Assembly (NCBI GenBank): GCA_039933315.1
Contig: JBDTOI010000023.1
Location: 1-33,760 of the forward strand
DNA from: DASXRU01 sp039933315
GTDB lineage: Bacteria; Acidobacteriota; Blastocatellia; Pyrinomonadales; Pyrinomonadaceae
Direction of reading: 5' to 3'
Length of the DNA: 33,760 nt
In this document: piece after piece, positions 1 through 10,327 of the stretch
Layout of the letters: each line of letters opens with the position of its first letter
Numbering within the stretch: position 1 is the first letter of the stretch
Program-made: the position numbers and the translations under genes
The notes under the pieces: generated by a model
The model's input: the letters and a program-made list of their open reading frames with translations, nothing else
Told to the model about the DNA's origin: nothing
Database searches by the model: none

Positions 1-12
1 TTAGTCGAACAA

Positions 13-45
13 GAGGGGGGCGGCCACGGAGTGCCGCCCCTACAA
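13..45. repeat. Family A palindrome, copy A1 (half element)
   Basis: The hairpin has arms GGGGCGGC (17-24) and GCCGCCCC (33-40) with an 8-nt loop, followed by TACAA. Its outer edge lies 2 nt from the stop codon (48-50) of the minus-strand phosphoesterase gene. Other family A loci are inverted pairs, so the partner arm probably lies just outside the window. Confidence 0.85.
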
Positions 46-47
46 AT

Positions 48-713
48 TTAGCGGTTGCTGTGCCAGACGTTTTTCCTGGCTTTCTTCTTCCGGCGCTGAG
101 CGCGGGCGCGGCGAGGCAGTTTTTTGGGATCGCCGGTGGCCGCCTTCTTCACGTCACCGCCTTCATCCTCGGCGATCTCGGCCAGGGTCCGTTTGGTAAA
201 TACGGAGTAAGGCGCAGTCTCTGCTATTTCGCCCTCTTCGGCATATTCATCGCGATGCTTGATTAGCAGCCATTGCCGGCCGCGAGTTCGTATGAGCGCG
301 AACGATCCCTTTAACTTCTTGCCCAGCATGACGAACTTCAACTCGCCTTTGGCGATGGCGGCGGCAACGGTCCTCGTGTTTTCGGGCGCGTAAACCCCAA
401 TGTCCCACACCATCACCGTGCCGCCGCCATACTCGCCTTCGGGAATCACACCTTCGAACTCGGCGTAGTCAACCGGGTGATCTTCAACCTCCATGGCCAG
501 ACGCTTGACGGAGGGATCCATGGAAGGACCTTTAGGGACGGCCCACGACTTCAACACTCCGTCTGTCTCGAGACGAAAATCGTAGTGCAGGTGACTGGCG
601 CGATGTTTCTGGATCACGAAAAGCTTGCCGGTCTCGGAGGTTTTTTTCTCCGGGCCAGGCTCGGGAGTTTTTTTGAAGTGTCGTTTCTTTTTGTAGTCGC
701 TGAGTGAGGCCAT
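48..713 (-). CDS. Stand-alone LigD-type 3'-phosphoesterase
   Basis: This 221-residue protein matches the 3'-phosphoesterase (PE) domain of bacterial NHEJ ligase LigD, which trims 3'-phosphate and 3'-ribonucleotide ends before ligation. The metal and active-site residues are visible: H37, H41 and H43 around HLHYDFRLE, D45, R47, H79 in VEDHP and Y83. Their spacing equals that of Pseudomonas LigD PE (H42, H48, D50, R52, H84, Y88), offset by five. GVIPEGEYGGG follows at about 88-98. No ligase or polymerase domain is attached, and no ku or ligase gene is in the window. The tail (about 190-221) is rich in Lys and Arg and may bind DNA. The ATG start at 713 has only a weak ribosome site. It may act with a ligase encoded elsewhere or in general 3'-end cleaning. 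Confidence 0.9.
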   Translation of the reverse strand: MASLSDYKKKRHFKKTPEPGPEKKTSETGKLFVIQKHRASHLHYDFRLETDGVLKSWAVPKGPSMDPSVKRLAMEVEDHPVDYAEFEGVIPEGEYGGGTVMVWDIGVYAPENTRTVAAAIAKGELKFVMLGKKLKGSFALIRTRGRQWLLIKHRDEYAEEGEIAETAPYSVFTKRTLAEIAEDEGGDVKKAATGDPKKLPRRARAQRRKKKARKNVWHSNR

Positions 714-734
714 TGTTACCTATCCCCAAAACGG

Positions 735-806
735 TTGTAGGGGCGTCCCTCCGTGGGCGCCCCTCCTTTTACAACCAGGGGCGCCCACGGAGCGACGCCC
801 CTACAA
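735..806. repeat. Family A inverted pair, copy A2
   Basis: Two hairpin units face each other. The left unit runs TTGTAGGGGCG to CGCCCCT (735-764) and the right unit runs AGGGGCGCCC to CCCCTACAA (777-806). The unit stems contain a G-T wobble (GGGGCGTC against GGCGCCCC). The right edge supplies the TAG stop codon of rnhB (801-803). The element fills most of the spacer between rnhB and the phosphoesterase gene. Confidence 0.9.
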
Positions 807-1676
807 AGTGGACTGGACCGGTAGCAAACTAACAGTTTGCGTTACAGTTTCTGCAAAAAGCTCAACCTGGACTGGATCGAGTCCTAACACTTCGCGCACG
901 CGGGCAAAGCTACGACGATGAATTGGTACGGCGCCCAACTCTTTCAACAGACGACAATGTTCCGGCGTGGGGTACCCTTTGTGTGAAGCAAAGTTATAGC
1001 CCGCGTACAGCAGATCCATTTCCAGCATAAACGCGTCGCGGGTCGTCTTAGCGATGATCGAGGCCGCCGCGATACTCGCCGATAGCATATCGCCATGAAT
1101 AATTCCTCGTTGGGGCGCGGGACAGTGCGGGATCTTGCGCGCATCTACCAGGACAAAATCAGGGAGTAGTCCGAGGCTGTTTACCGCGCGCTGCATAGCC
1201 AGCAAGCCGGCATGATAGATATTTATTTTGTCGATCTCTTCAACTTCGGCGAAGCCGACACCCCAGGCGACGGCGTCTTGTTTGATCTGGCAGGCCATTT
1301 CGCCGCGCATGGCCTCATCAAGAATCTTCTTCGAATCATTGAGGTTACGAAGTTTGTAGTTGCGCGGAAGAATTACGGCCCCGGCCACGACTGGTCCCGC
1401 TAATGGCGCCATGCCGGCCTCGTCCACGCCGGCAATCAAATTCAAACCCTGGCCCCACAGCTCCAGTTCGAAACGCAGGAGGTTATGCAGGCGCTGCCCT
1501 TCGGCGCGGTTCTTGTGCCGGCGATCGCGGATCTGTTTGGCGAGTCGATGAGCGCCGTGGCGCGGATCGGTCTCGAGGGCCTCCACCAGTCCGCGGGGCA
1601 CGGGGCGGCAACGATCGACAAAACGTTCTTTAAGTTCGGGGATGGATTTTTCGAGAAGTTGCGCGAGAGAGGGCAT
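801..1676 (-). CDS. rnhB: Ribonuclease HII with altered GRG motif
   Basis: RNase HII cleaves RNA in RNA-DNA hybrids and nicks at single ribonucleotides in DNA. The 291-residue protein has an N-terminal extension of about 75 residues and then the catalytic core. The acidic residues are D85 and E86 (AGVDEAG), D178 (VLVDARK) and D196 (IIHGDMLSAS), followed by SIAAASIIAKTTRD. The junction-recognition motif, normally G-R-G directly after DEAG or DEVG, reads G88-M89-A90 here. The last 16 residues (ETVTQTVSL onward) are encoded by half a family B repeat, and the TAG stop is part of family A element A2, so the natural C-terminus has been remodelled by repeats. The start ATG at 1676 lacks a clear Shine-Dalgarno site; a candidate promoter lies at 1728-1756. 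The rnhB identity is secure; full activity is inferred. Confidence 0.9.
   Translation of the reverse strand: MPSLAQLLEKSIPELKERFVDRCRPVPRGLVEALETDPRHGAHRLAKQIRDRRHKNRAEGQRLHNLLRFELELWGQGLNLIAGVDEAGMAPLAGPVVAGAVILPRNYKLRNLNDSKKILDEAMRGEMACQIKQDAVAWGVGFAEVEEIDKINIYHAGLLAMQRAVNSLGLLPDFVLVDARKIPHCPAPQRGIIHGDMLSASIAAASIIAKTTRDAFMLEMDLLYAGYNFASHKGYPTPEHCRLLKELGAVPIHRRSFARVREVLGLDPVQVELFAETVTQTVSLLPVQSTL
831..857. repeat. Family B inner palindrome fossil inside rnhB
   Basis: The stretch contains GCAAACTAACAGTTTGCG followed by TTACAG, matching the inner module of family B at 32318-32342. The outer CACAGACT module is missing. It lies in frame within the 3' end of rnhB and encodes V-T-Q-T-V-S-L. Confidence 0.85.
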
Positions 1677-1727
1677 AACAAAAACGCGTGCTCAGAAAAA
1701 CATTTGATTAGAAATTCGTGCGCATTG

Positions 1728-1756
1728 GTTTTAAGAGAAATTGCGCTACAAGTCAA
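1728..1756 (-). promoter_or_regulatory. Candidate sigma70-type promoter of rnhB
   Basis: On the minus strand, TTGACT (1756-1751) is separated by exactly 17 nt from TAAAAC (1733-1728). Transcription would start about 45 nt upstream of the rnhB ATG. This is a motif reading only. Confidence 0.45.
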
Positions 1757-1852
1757 TCAGAAGTTTTGTGTGGTGTTCTTTAGTGAAACTTCTCAACGGC
1801 TCAACATTCGTATGCCCCACTCTTGTTTCAGAATTTGAGTTGCGCGAGTTGA

Positions 1853-1955
1853 GGTTTCACGCGAAGGCGCTAAGAAAGGAAAAGCAGAAGGCGCAAAGAG
1901 TTGAGTCTTTCCTTTGCGCCTTATGTCCTTACTTTCCTGGCCTCTTTGCGTGAAA
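1853..1955. repeat. Family D long palindrome, copy D1
   Basis: The outer arms are GGTTTCACGCGAAGGCG and CTCTTTGCGTGAAA. The inner arms are AAGGCGCAAAG and CTTTGCGCCTT. It lies in the 399-nt spacer between rnhB (start 1676) and the Asp-box gene (stop 2076). The flanking TTGAGGTTTCAC is shared with copy D2 at 13599. I see nothing gene-like in the rest of 1757-2007. Confidence 0.85.
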
Positions 1956-2007
1956 TGAAAGTGCCCCGGCGAGAATGTTGGGACACGACTTACAGCCGAA
2001 AGTTCTC

Positions 2008-2052
2008 AAATCAAAGCCCGCACCTACAATAAACAGTCTTGCAGATGCGGGC
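2008..2052 (-). terminator. Possible terminator of the Asp-box gene
   Basis: Downstream of the stop at 2076, arms GCCCGCA and TGCGGGC (2052-2046 and 2022-2016 on the minus strand) form a 7-bp stem with a long loop, followed by TTTGATTT. The loop of about 23 nt makes this a weak intrinsic terminator candidate. Confidence 0.35.
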
Positions 2053-2075
2053 CCTGGTTAACCTGACTCCTTAAT

Positions 2076-5222
<3,147 letters not shown>

Positions 5223-5345
5223 GGGGAGATTTTCCTTTCTAAGTTTCGCTAGCCATTAAGGGTTGAAGGGCTGTCGGACAAGTCGTGGTGTAGTGTTACG
5301 CGAATGCCGCTTAATTGTTTCGCAGCCTGACGGTTCGGGTAGATC

Positions 5346-5587
5346 CAAACCCCAACGGGGTTATGTCCTCCAGCCCAGGGTTGCCGCTTCGGCTACCCTG
5401 GGAACACGTGGGAAATATCCAATCTCAACCCCAACGGGGTTGTGTCAAATTCAGGGTGGCCGATTCATCTCGCGAACAGCGACGCGGACACAACCCCTTC
5501 AGGGTTGAGAAATGTTTGCCTTCATCGTTTCCCAGGGTAGCCGAAGCGGCAACCCTGGGCTGGAGGACACAACCCCTTCGGGGTTGG
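5346..5587. repeat. Family C six-hairpin inverted element, copy C1
   Basis: Each half has three hairpins: AACCCC-AAC-GGGGTT, a long stem from CCCAGGGT to ACCCTGGG with inner GCCG/CGGC, and again AACCCC-AAC-GGGGTT. The second half (5489-5587) is the inverted copy. The centre (about 5447-5488) is less structured. The element occupies the 514-nt spacer between the Asp-box gene (start 5222) and the amidase (stop 5737). Nothing else recognisable lies in 5223-5345 or 5588-5736. Confidence 0.9.
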
Positions 5588-5736
5588 ACCCTGAGGCGTC
5601 AGGCGCAAGGGGTACGCTCCACGTTCTCAATTCTACGTCTGCCGTTTCCACCCTGGTATCTGCGCGCCCCAGATTATCTGGAGTGCTTTGCGCGAAATCT
5701 CACGCGAATTCATTTTAGAATAAACAGTAATCTCGC

Positions 5737-7398
5737 TCACGATCGCGTATCTGCCGGAAATGCTGTGGGCAAAAACTGTGGTGGCCGCCGGGTTTTGGTG
5801 GCCTGCTCAAAGACGAAGGCATATCTCAGGAGCTGCCTTTCACTATTAGCTCGACCGAAAAAGGAAATGCCGACTGGCATGCCAAAGGCGTAGCCGGCCG
5901 GGACCGTGATGTGCGGGTAACCAGCTACCGCAGACGGCGACGAATAACCACCGGTAAAATGATCGCCATTGGCCCAATCCGTCGTCCATGACGGGCCGCC
6001 GGTAGGTGCGATCATCGCATCCAGCCGGTGCTGGTTCATAACCAGGTCGATGCCTTCTTTGCGCGACAGGCGATGGTTCTTTGCGAGTGCCGCCAGATAA
6101 CGCTTTTCAGTCAGCGGTCCTTTGGCCTCCGCCTTGATGAACAGATCCTGACCAAAGTAAGGCATCTCACGATCACGATGGCTCTCATTGAACTCGATGA
6201 TTTCTTTCAAGGAATGGACTGGCGCCCGCGCGCCTAGCGCTGCCAGATACTTGTTCAGGTCGGCCTTGAATTCGTAGAGCAGGACCTCAAGCTCCGAGTC
6301 ATCGAATTTTCCAGCCGTGGCAATGTTCGCCGGGTCGATGATGATGGCGCCCAGTCGCTTTATCACGTCCACTGCCTCATTGATTATCTTGTCAACCTGA
6401 TCGTTAAAGCCGAATGACTTTCGCACTACTCCGACACGCGCGCCGCGCAGTGCGTTCAGGTCCGGGGGGCCGGTATAGCCCCCGCGAGATTTTCCAGGGC
6501 GCGGTTTGGTAATTGGATCAGTTGGGTCAAATCCGGCAATCACGCTTAATAGCATGGCTGCGTCGGTAACGGTGCGGGCCATCGGCCCGGCAGTGTCCTG
6601 GCTGTGGGCGATTGGGATTATTCCCGACCGGCTTACCAGACCGAGAGTGGGTTTAATTCCCACCAGTGAATTTGCCGACGAAGGGCAGACAACCGAGCCA
6701 TCAGTTTCAGTGCCGATAGAAGCCGCACAAAGGTTGGCCGCTGTTGCCGCGCCGGAGCCCGAGCTGGAGCCGCACGGGTTACGATCCAGGGCATAGGGAT
6801 TTCGCGTTTGACCGCCCCGGCCACTCCACCCGCTACTTGAACGACTGGATCTAAAGTTGGCCCACTCGCTGAGATTGGTTTTGCCGAGGATCACCGCGCC
6901 GGCTTCGCGCAGCCGCTTGACCACGTAAGCATCCCGGGCTGGACGAGAGCCCACCAGGGCCAGGGAGCCTGCGGTCGTCATCATGCGATCGGCCGTGTCG
7001 ATGTTGTCTTTAATCAGGATCGGGATGCCGTGAAGCGGGCTCCGGGGACCTCTGGCCTTGCGTTCCCGATCCAGTTCCGTGGCAATGGCCAGCGCATCCG
7101 GATTTACTTCGATGACTGAATTGATTGCCGGACCGCGGCGGTCCACTTCGTCGATCCGTTTCAAGTATTTCTCTACCAGAGACTGGGCAGTGAACTTGCC
7201 CGAGTGCATCCCTGACTGCAGTTCCTCGATCGTCGCTTCTTCGAGTTCAAAAGGCTCTGGCGGCGGCTCCGGATAAACTACAGCCCCAGCGTTGCCCGCG
7301 CCAGCGAGCGTATTTACCATTGCGTGTGAGCTTACGGCAGCAGCCACAATCGCTGCGCCTCCGGCGATGCCTTGCTGCAAGAATTTCCTGCGCTTCAT
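5737..7398 (-). CDS. Tat-exported amidase-signature hydrolase
   Basis: This 553-residue protein belongs to the amidase signature family, which hydrolyses amide bonds with a Ser-cisSer-Lys triad. The N-terminus MKRRKFLQQG followed by a hydrophobic stretch is a twin-arginine signal. Catalytic K130 lies in PILIKDNID, the cis-Ser in GSSSGSGAAT (near S211) and the nucleophile S235 in GTETDGSV. The C-terminal substrate-binding part ends with a typical PSAVAGYPHITVPAGYAFGMP segment, split here as PSAVAGYPHITVPAG and YAFGMP. It would act in the periplasm on a small amide; the substrate cannot be assigned, and it should not be taken as GatA because it is exported and isolated from gatB/gatC. No clear Shine-Dalgarno site precedes the ATG at 7398. 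Confidence 0.88.
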   Translation of the reverse strand: MKRRKFLQQGIAGGAAIVAAAVSSHAMVNTLAGAGNAGAVVYPEPPPEPFELEEATIEELQSGMHSGKFTAQSLVEKYLKRIDEVDRRGPAINSVIEVNPDALAIATELDRERKARGPRSPLHGIPILIKDNIDTADRMMTTAGSLALVGSRPARDAYVVKRLREAGAVILGKTNLSEWANFRSSRSSSGWSGRGGQTRNPYALDRNPCGSSSGSGAATAANLCAASIGTETDGSVVCPSSANSLVGIKPTLGLVSRSGIIPIAHSQDTAGPMARTVTDAAMLLSVIAGFDPTDPITKPRPGKSRGGYTGPPDLNALRGARVGVVRKSFGFNDQVDKIINEAVDVIKRLGAIIIDPANIATAGKFDDSELEVLLYEFKADLNKYLAALGARAPVHSLKEIIEFNESHRDREMPYFGQDLFIKAEAKGPLTEKRYLAALAKNHRLSRKEGIDLVMNQHRLDAMIAPTGGPSWTTDWANGDHFTGGYSSPSAVAGYPHITVPAGYAFGMPVGISFFGRANSERQLLRYAFVFEQATKTRRPPQFLPTAFPADTRS

Positions 7399-7440
7399 AA
7401 GCCTGTGGTCTTCGCCCTGGTTGGTTAAATACCGATCAAA

Positions 7441-7562
7441 GACAGGATTAACAGGATTGACAGGATAGACTGAAAAAACAAGAAACGGACGCCTGAATCA
7501 GGAGGAGACTAATAGCTGCCTCCTCCTCCTCTTCTCATCCTGTTAATCTTGTAAATCCTGTC
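7441..7562. repeat. Family F inverted pair (ACAGGATTAACAGGATT type)
   Basis: The left arm, GACAGGATTAACAGGATTGA onward (7441-7466), is inverted as ATCCTGTTAATCTTGTAAAT onward (7537-7562). It fills the spacer between the amidase start (7398) and the S41 protease stop (7579-7581). A GGAGGAG/CTCCTCC inverted stretch lies in the loop (7501-7528). Confidence 0.85.
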
Positions 7563-7578
7563 AGATCTGTCGCTGCCG

Positions 7579-9309
7579 CTAGCCGCGGTTTTCGCCGTTG
7601 CGAACGCTCTCGGCGAGCCGCTTGGCATCAGGTAAGGCTTCGAGCGCCCGCAGTGTCTGCGGATCACTCTCCAGTAACACCCGCGAGCCGGCATCACTCG
7701 AGAATGCCGCGGTGACTATTTCTTCACGCAAGCGCAGTTTTACAAAGTCGATCTCGCTCTCCAGCTCAGCGGCTGGTAATCCGCTGGTGGGATCCTTCTT
7801 CACGAAGTTGCGAAAGGCTTCCAGCACTTTATCGTTGATTGGGAAATCGGAGGCGCGCGGGCTGCGGCCAAAGTCGTTTTTTTCCACCCGGTAGGATTCC
7901 AGGCCGGGCACAATCCCCGCCGCCATCTCTCGCGTGAAGTAAAATGCGGCCTCTGCGATACGGGTGCGCGTGGGCGTCCCCGGCAGCGGCTTCACGTCAA
8001 TGTCGGGCGTAATGCCACCGCCACCATAGAAAATGCGACCGGCCGCCGTGCGCACGGCTGGACCAGTTGGAGTCCGGGCCGGCGGTGTGGCCGAGGTGGC
8101 GGGTTGCGCCGGCTGGGTGCTGTTGTGTTGTTGGGGCGTTTCCTCTGGATCATGACGAACGTAATAGTCGTAAAGCGAACCATTTGAATAATCGCGCTGC
8201 AACGAACGACCGTAGGGCGTGTAGTAGCGTGCAGTTGTCAACGTCAGCCCGGTGTTGTAGGGCAGTTGAAAGACTTTCTGGACCAGTCCTTTGCCAAAAC
8301 TGGTTTCGCCGACGACCAATCCGCGGCCATGATCCTGTATGGCGCCGGCAACAATCTCGGATGCTGATGCAGTATTGCGATTAATCAACACGACAATGGG
8401 AACGTCTTCCGGATCGCTGCCTTTCGATTTGTAAACAATGGGCTGGCTGTATTCGCTGCGGCCCTTTACTGACACAACGACCTGGTCGCGGGCCAGAAAT
8501 TCGCTGCTGACATCGATAGCTTGATCTAAAAGGCCGCCGGGGTTGTTGCGCAGATCCAGTATCAACTGGTGCATGCCCTGCGATTTGAGAGTCGCCAGCG
8601 ACAGACGCAATTCGTCGTCGGTGGTGTGATTGAAACCGCCGGTGAGCCCGATGTAACCAGTGCCGGGCCGGAGCATGAACTCGTTGCGAATCGATGGTAG
8701 CGGAACGGAATCGCGCACGATCTTGAAATACAAACCGGCTTCCGATCCGACTCGTTCGACTTTGATATTCACCGGCTCGCCGCGCACGCCGCGCACATTT
8801 TTGGAAACCTGTTCACTGGTCCACTCGCGCGCATCTTTGCCGTCGACCTCCACGATGCGATCGCCGTAACGCAGACCTGCGCGTGCAGCCGGCGTCCCTT
8901 CGACCGTGGATTGAACATAGACGCCATCGCGATGCTGGAGAATGGTGACGCCGATGCCGTAGAAGCGGGAATCCTGGTCCTCTTTAAGTTTCTTGAATTC
9001 GGATTGGGGAAAAAAGGCTGAATGAGGGTCGAGGGTGAACAACATGCCCTGAATAGCGGCCTGCGTCGCCTTCTCGTAGTCGATCTCGCCGGCGTAGTTG
9101 TTAGAAACTGTAGTCACCGCCTCGCTGTAATCGTTTTCGATAATTTCGGCGGTGCTGGGCGTTCTCCTGTTTATTTCGGCGGCGGGCGTCGTGCCGGTTG
9201 GTTGGGCCGAGGCAGTCGGACGGGTACGTTTGCTGGACTGGCGTATACCGCCCATCAGGCTGGCAGCCAGAATAACTGAAGCAGCGATGACGGCAAACGT
9301 TTTATTCAT
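7579..9309 (-). CDS. C-terminal processing protease (S41 family)
   Basis: S41 proteases cleave near exposed protein C-termini in the periplasm using a Ser-Lys dyad. I place the start at the ATG at 9309 (MNKTFAVIAASVILA), giving 576 residues and an N-terminal signal or membrane anchor; the reading frame extends upstream only from a TTG. A CtpA-like N-terminal region (LDPHSAFF) is followed by a PDZ domain (about 115-195: GIGVTI, AGLRYGDRI, VRGEP) and the protease core (LILDLRNNPGG). The dyad is the first Ser of SASEI (S315) and the Lys of SFGKGLVQ (K340), 25 residues apart as in characterised family members. A Pro/Thr-rich insert (about 405-425) precedes the C-terminal helical region. The promoter must lie in the 207-nt divergent spacer to the glycosyltransferase. 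Confidence 0.92.
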   Translation of the reverse strand: MNKTFAVIAASVILAASLMGGIRQSSKRTRPTASAQPTGTTPAAEINRRTPSTAEIIENDYSEAVTTVSNNYAGEIDYEKATQAAIQGMLFTLDPHSAFFPQSEFKKLKEDQDSRFYGIGVTILQHRDGVYVQSTVEGTPAARAGLRYGDRIVEVDGKDAREWTSEQVSKNVRGVRGEPVNIKVERVGSEAGLYFKIVRDSVPLPSIRNEFMLRPGTGYIGLTGGFNHTTDDELRLSLATLKSQGMHQLILDLRNNPGGLLDQAIDVSSEFLARDQVVVSVKGRSEYSQPIVYKSKGSDPEDVPIVVLINRNTASASEIVAGAIQDHGRGLVVGETSFGKGLVQKVFQLPYNTGLTLTTARYYTPYGRSLQRDYSNGSLYDYYVRHDPEETPQQHNSTQPAQPATSATPPARTPTGPAVRTAAGRIFYGGGGITPDIDVKPLPGTPTRTRIAEAAFYFTREMAAGIVPGLESYRVEKNDFGRSPRASDFPINDKVLEAFRNFVKKDPTSGLPAAELESEIDFVKLRLREEIVTAAFSSDAGSRVLLESDPQTLRALEALPDAKRLAESVRNGENRG

Positions 9310-9516
9310 TGTGCAAACTTGCGCCGAAGGGGAGCGGGCCAACTACCAAAGATTGACTGCTAAATATAACACACCAACTAACGCCCAGCCGAAAGCGCCC
9401 GATCCGGGAAATGGTCTATGTTATAGTCCGCCTTTCGCCAGACATCCGAAATCATCGATCCAATATACTTTTGCGCCGGCAATTCCCAGGGCCAACCTGA
9501 TTCCAAGTCCTCAACA
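9310..9516. other. Divergent intergenic region without repeats
   Basis: This spacer between the divergently transcribed protease and glycosyltransferase genes should hold promoters for both. TATATT-like and TATAGT (9422-9427) hexamers are present, but neither has a convincing -35 partner. Unlike most other spacers here, it has no palindromic element. Confidence 0.5.
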
Positions 9517-10326
9517 ATGGTGCCAAACCTTTCAATTGTGATTCCGGCGTACCATGAAGCGACTCGCCTGAGCGGAACGATTCAAACAGCCTTAACGTAT
9601 CTAAACGAGTACCACCCGGACGCCGAAATAATCATTGTGGATGATGGTTCGAGCGACGAGACTACACTCGTTGCCGAGCGCAGCCTGGCCAACGCGGGCC
9701 GCATCCAGGGCCGGGTTATACGTAACCAGCCGAACCGCGGCAAAGGCCATGCGGTGCGCACCGGATTGCTGGCAGCGCGGGCCGGCATCGCGCTGTTTTC
9801 CGACGCCGATTTTTCTACGCCAATAACCGAGACACCGAAACTAGTGGGGCCAATCGAGCGCGGGGAGTGCGACCTGAGCTTCGGATCGCGCGCGCTCGAC
9901 CGCAGCTTGATCGGGGTGCATCAACCATGGCGTCGCGAGCAGGGCGGGCGGGTCTTTAACCTGATTGTAAAGATGGTAACCGGCATGCCTTTCTGGGATA
10001 CACAATGCGGTTTTAAGGCTTTCCGCATGAGCGTATGCCGGCCGATCATCGAGGCCGCGCAAATCGATCGCTTTGCCTTTGATGTGGAACTGATCTATGT
10101 CGCGCGCCTGGCCGGACTGCGCCTGTGCGAGATTCCGGTGCGCTGGGATAATTACGAAGGCAGTAAGATTAGTTTCGTGCGCGATAGCTTTAAGATGGTC
10201 GGTGAGGTCTTGAGCATTCGGGATCGGGCCAGGCGGGGAAAGTATGATGCGGCGCTAAGCGCCACGCGCCGGCTGGCTGACAACCAACCGCTGACGACCG
10301 ATCGCTTTGTTACGGAGGAGAACTGA
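9517..10326 (+). CDS. Family 2 glycosyltransferase, dolichyl-phosphate type
   Basis: This 269-residue GT-A fold enzyme (GT2) resembles dolichyl- or polyprenyl-phosphate glycosyltransferases, which move a sugar from a nucleotide donor to a lipid phosphate. Visible motifs are LSIVIPAYHE (5-14), VDDGSSDET (41-49), NRGKGHAVRTG (73-83), the metal-binding DAD at 96-98 and DTQCGFKAF further on. There are no transmembrane segments at the C-terminus, so it is the catalytic domain only, as in ALG5/DPM1-like soluble forms. Its TGA is followed after one base by the ATG of pdxJ (TGAgATG), and the pdxJ ribosome site lies within its last codons, so the two are probably translationally coupled despite unrelated functions. 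The exact sugar is unknown. Confidence 0.88.
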   Translation: MVPNLSIVIPAYHEATRLSGTIQTALTYLNEYHPDAEIIIVDDGSSDETTLVAERSLANAGRIQGRVIRNQPNRGKGHAVRTGLLAARAGIALFSDADFSTPITETPKLVGPIERGECDLSFGSRALDRSLIGVHQPWRREQGGRVFNLIVKMVTGMPFWDTQCGFKAFRMSVCRPIIEAAQIDRFAFDVELIYVARLAGLRLCEIPVRWDNYEGSKISFVRDSFKMVGEVLSIRDRARRGKYDAALSATRRLADNQPLTTDRFVTEEN

Positions 10327-10327
10327 G

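Noticed and set aside
735..806. Family A as classic intrinsic terminators
   Set aside because: The stems are strong and lie after stop codons, but they are not followed by a consistent U-tract; some are followed by TTCTT only. They may still slow transcription or protect 3' ends.
1485..1838. Plus-strand frame opposite rnhB
   Set aside because: It is a shadow of rnhB in a GC-rich genome with no motif or ribosome site.
5315..5893. Plus-strand open frame of 192 codons in the amidase spacer
   Set aside because: It is mostly the family C repeat read through, then antisense to the amidase end.
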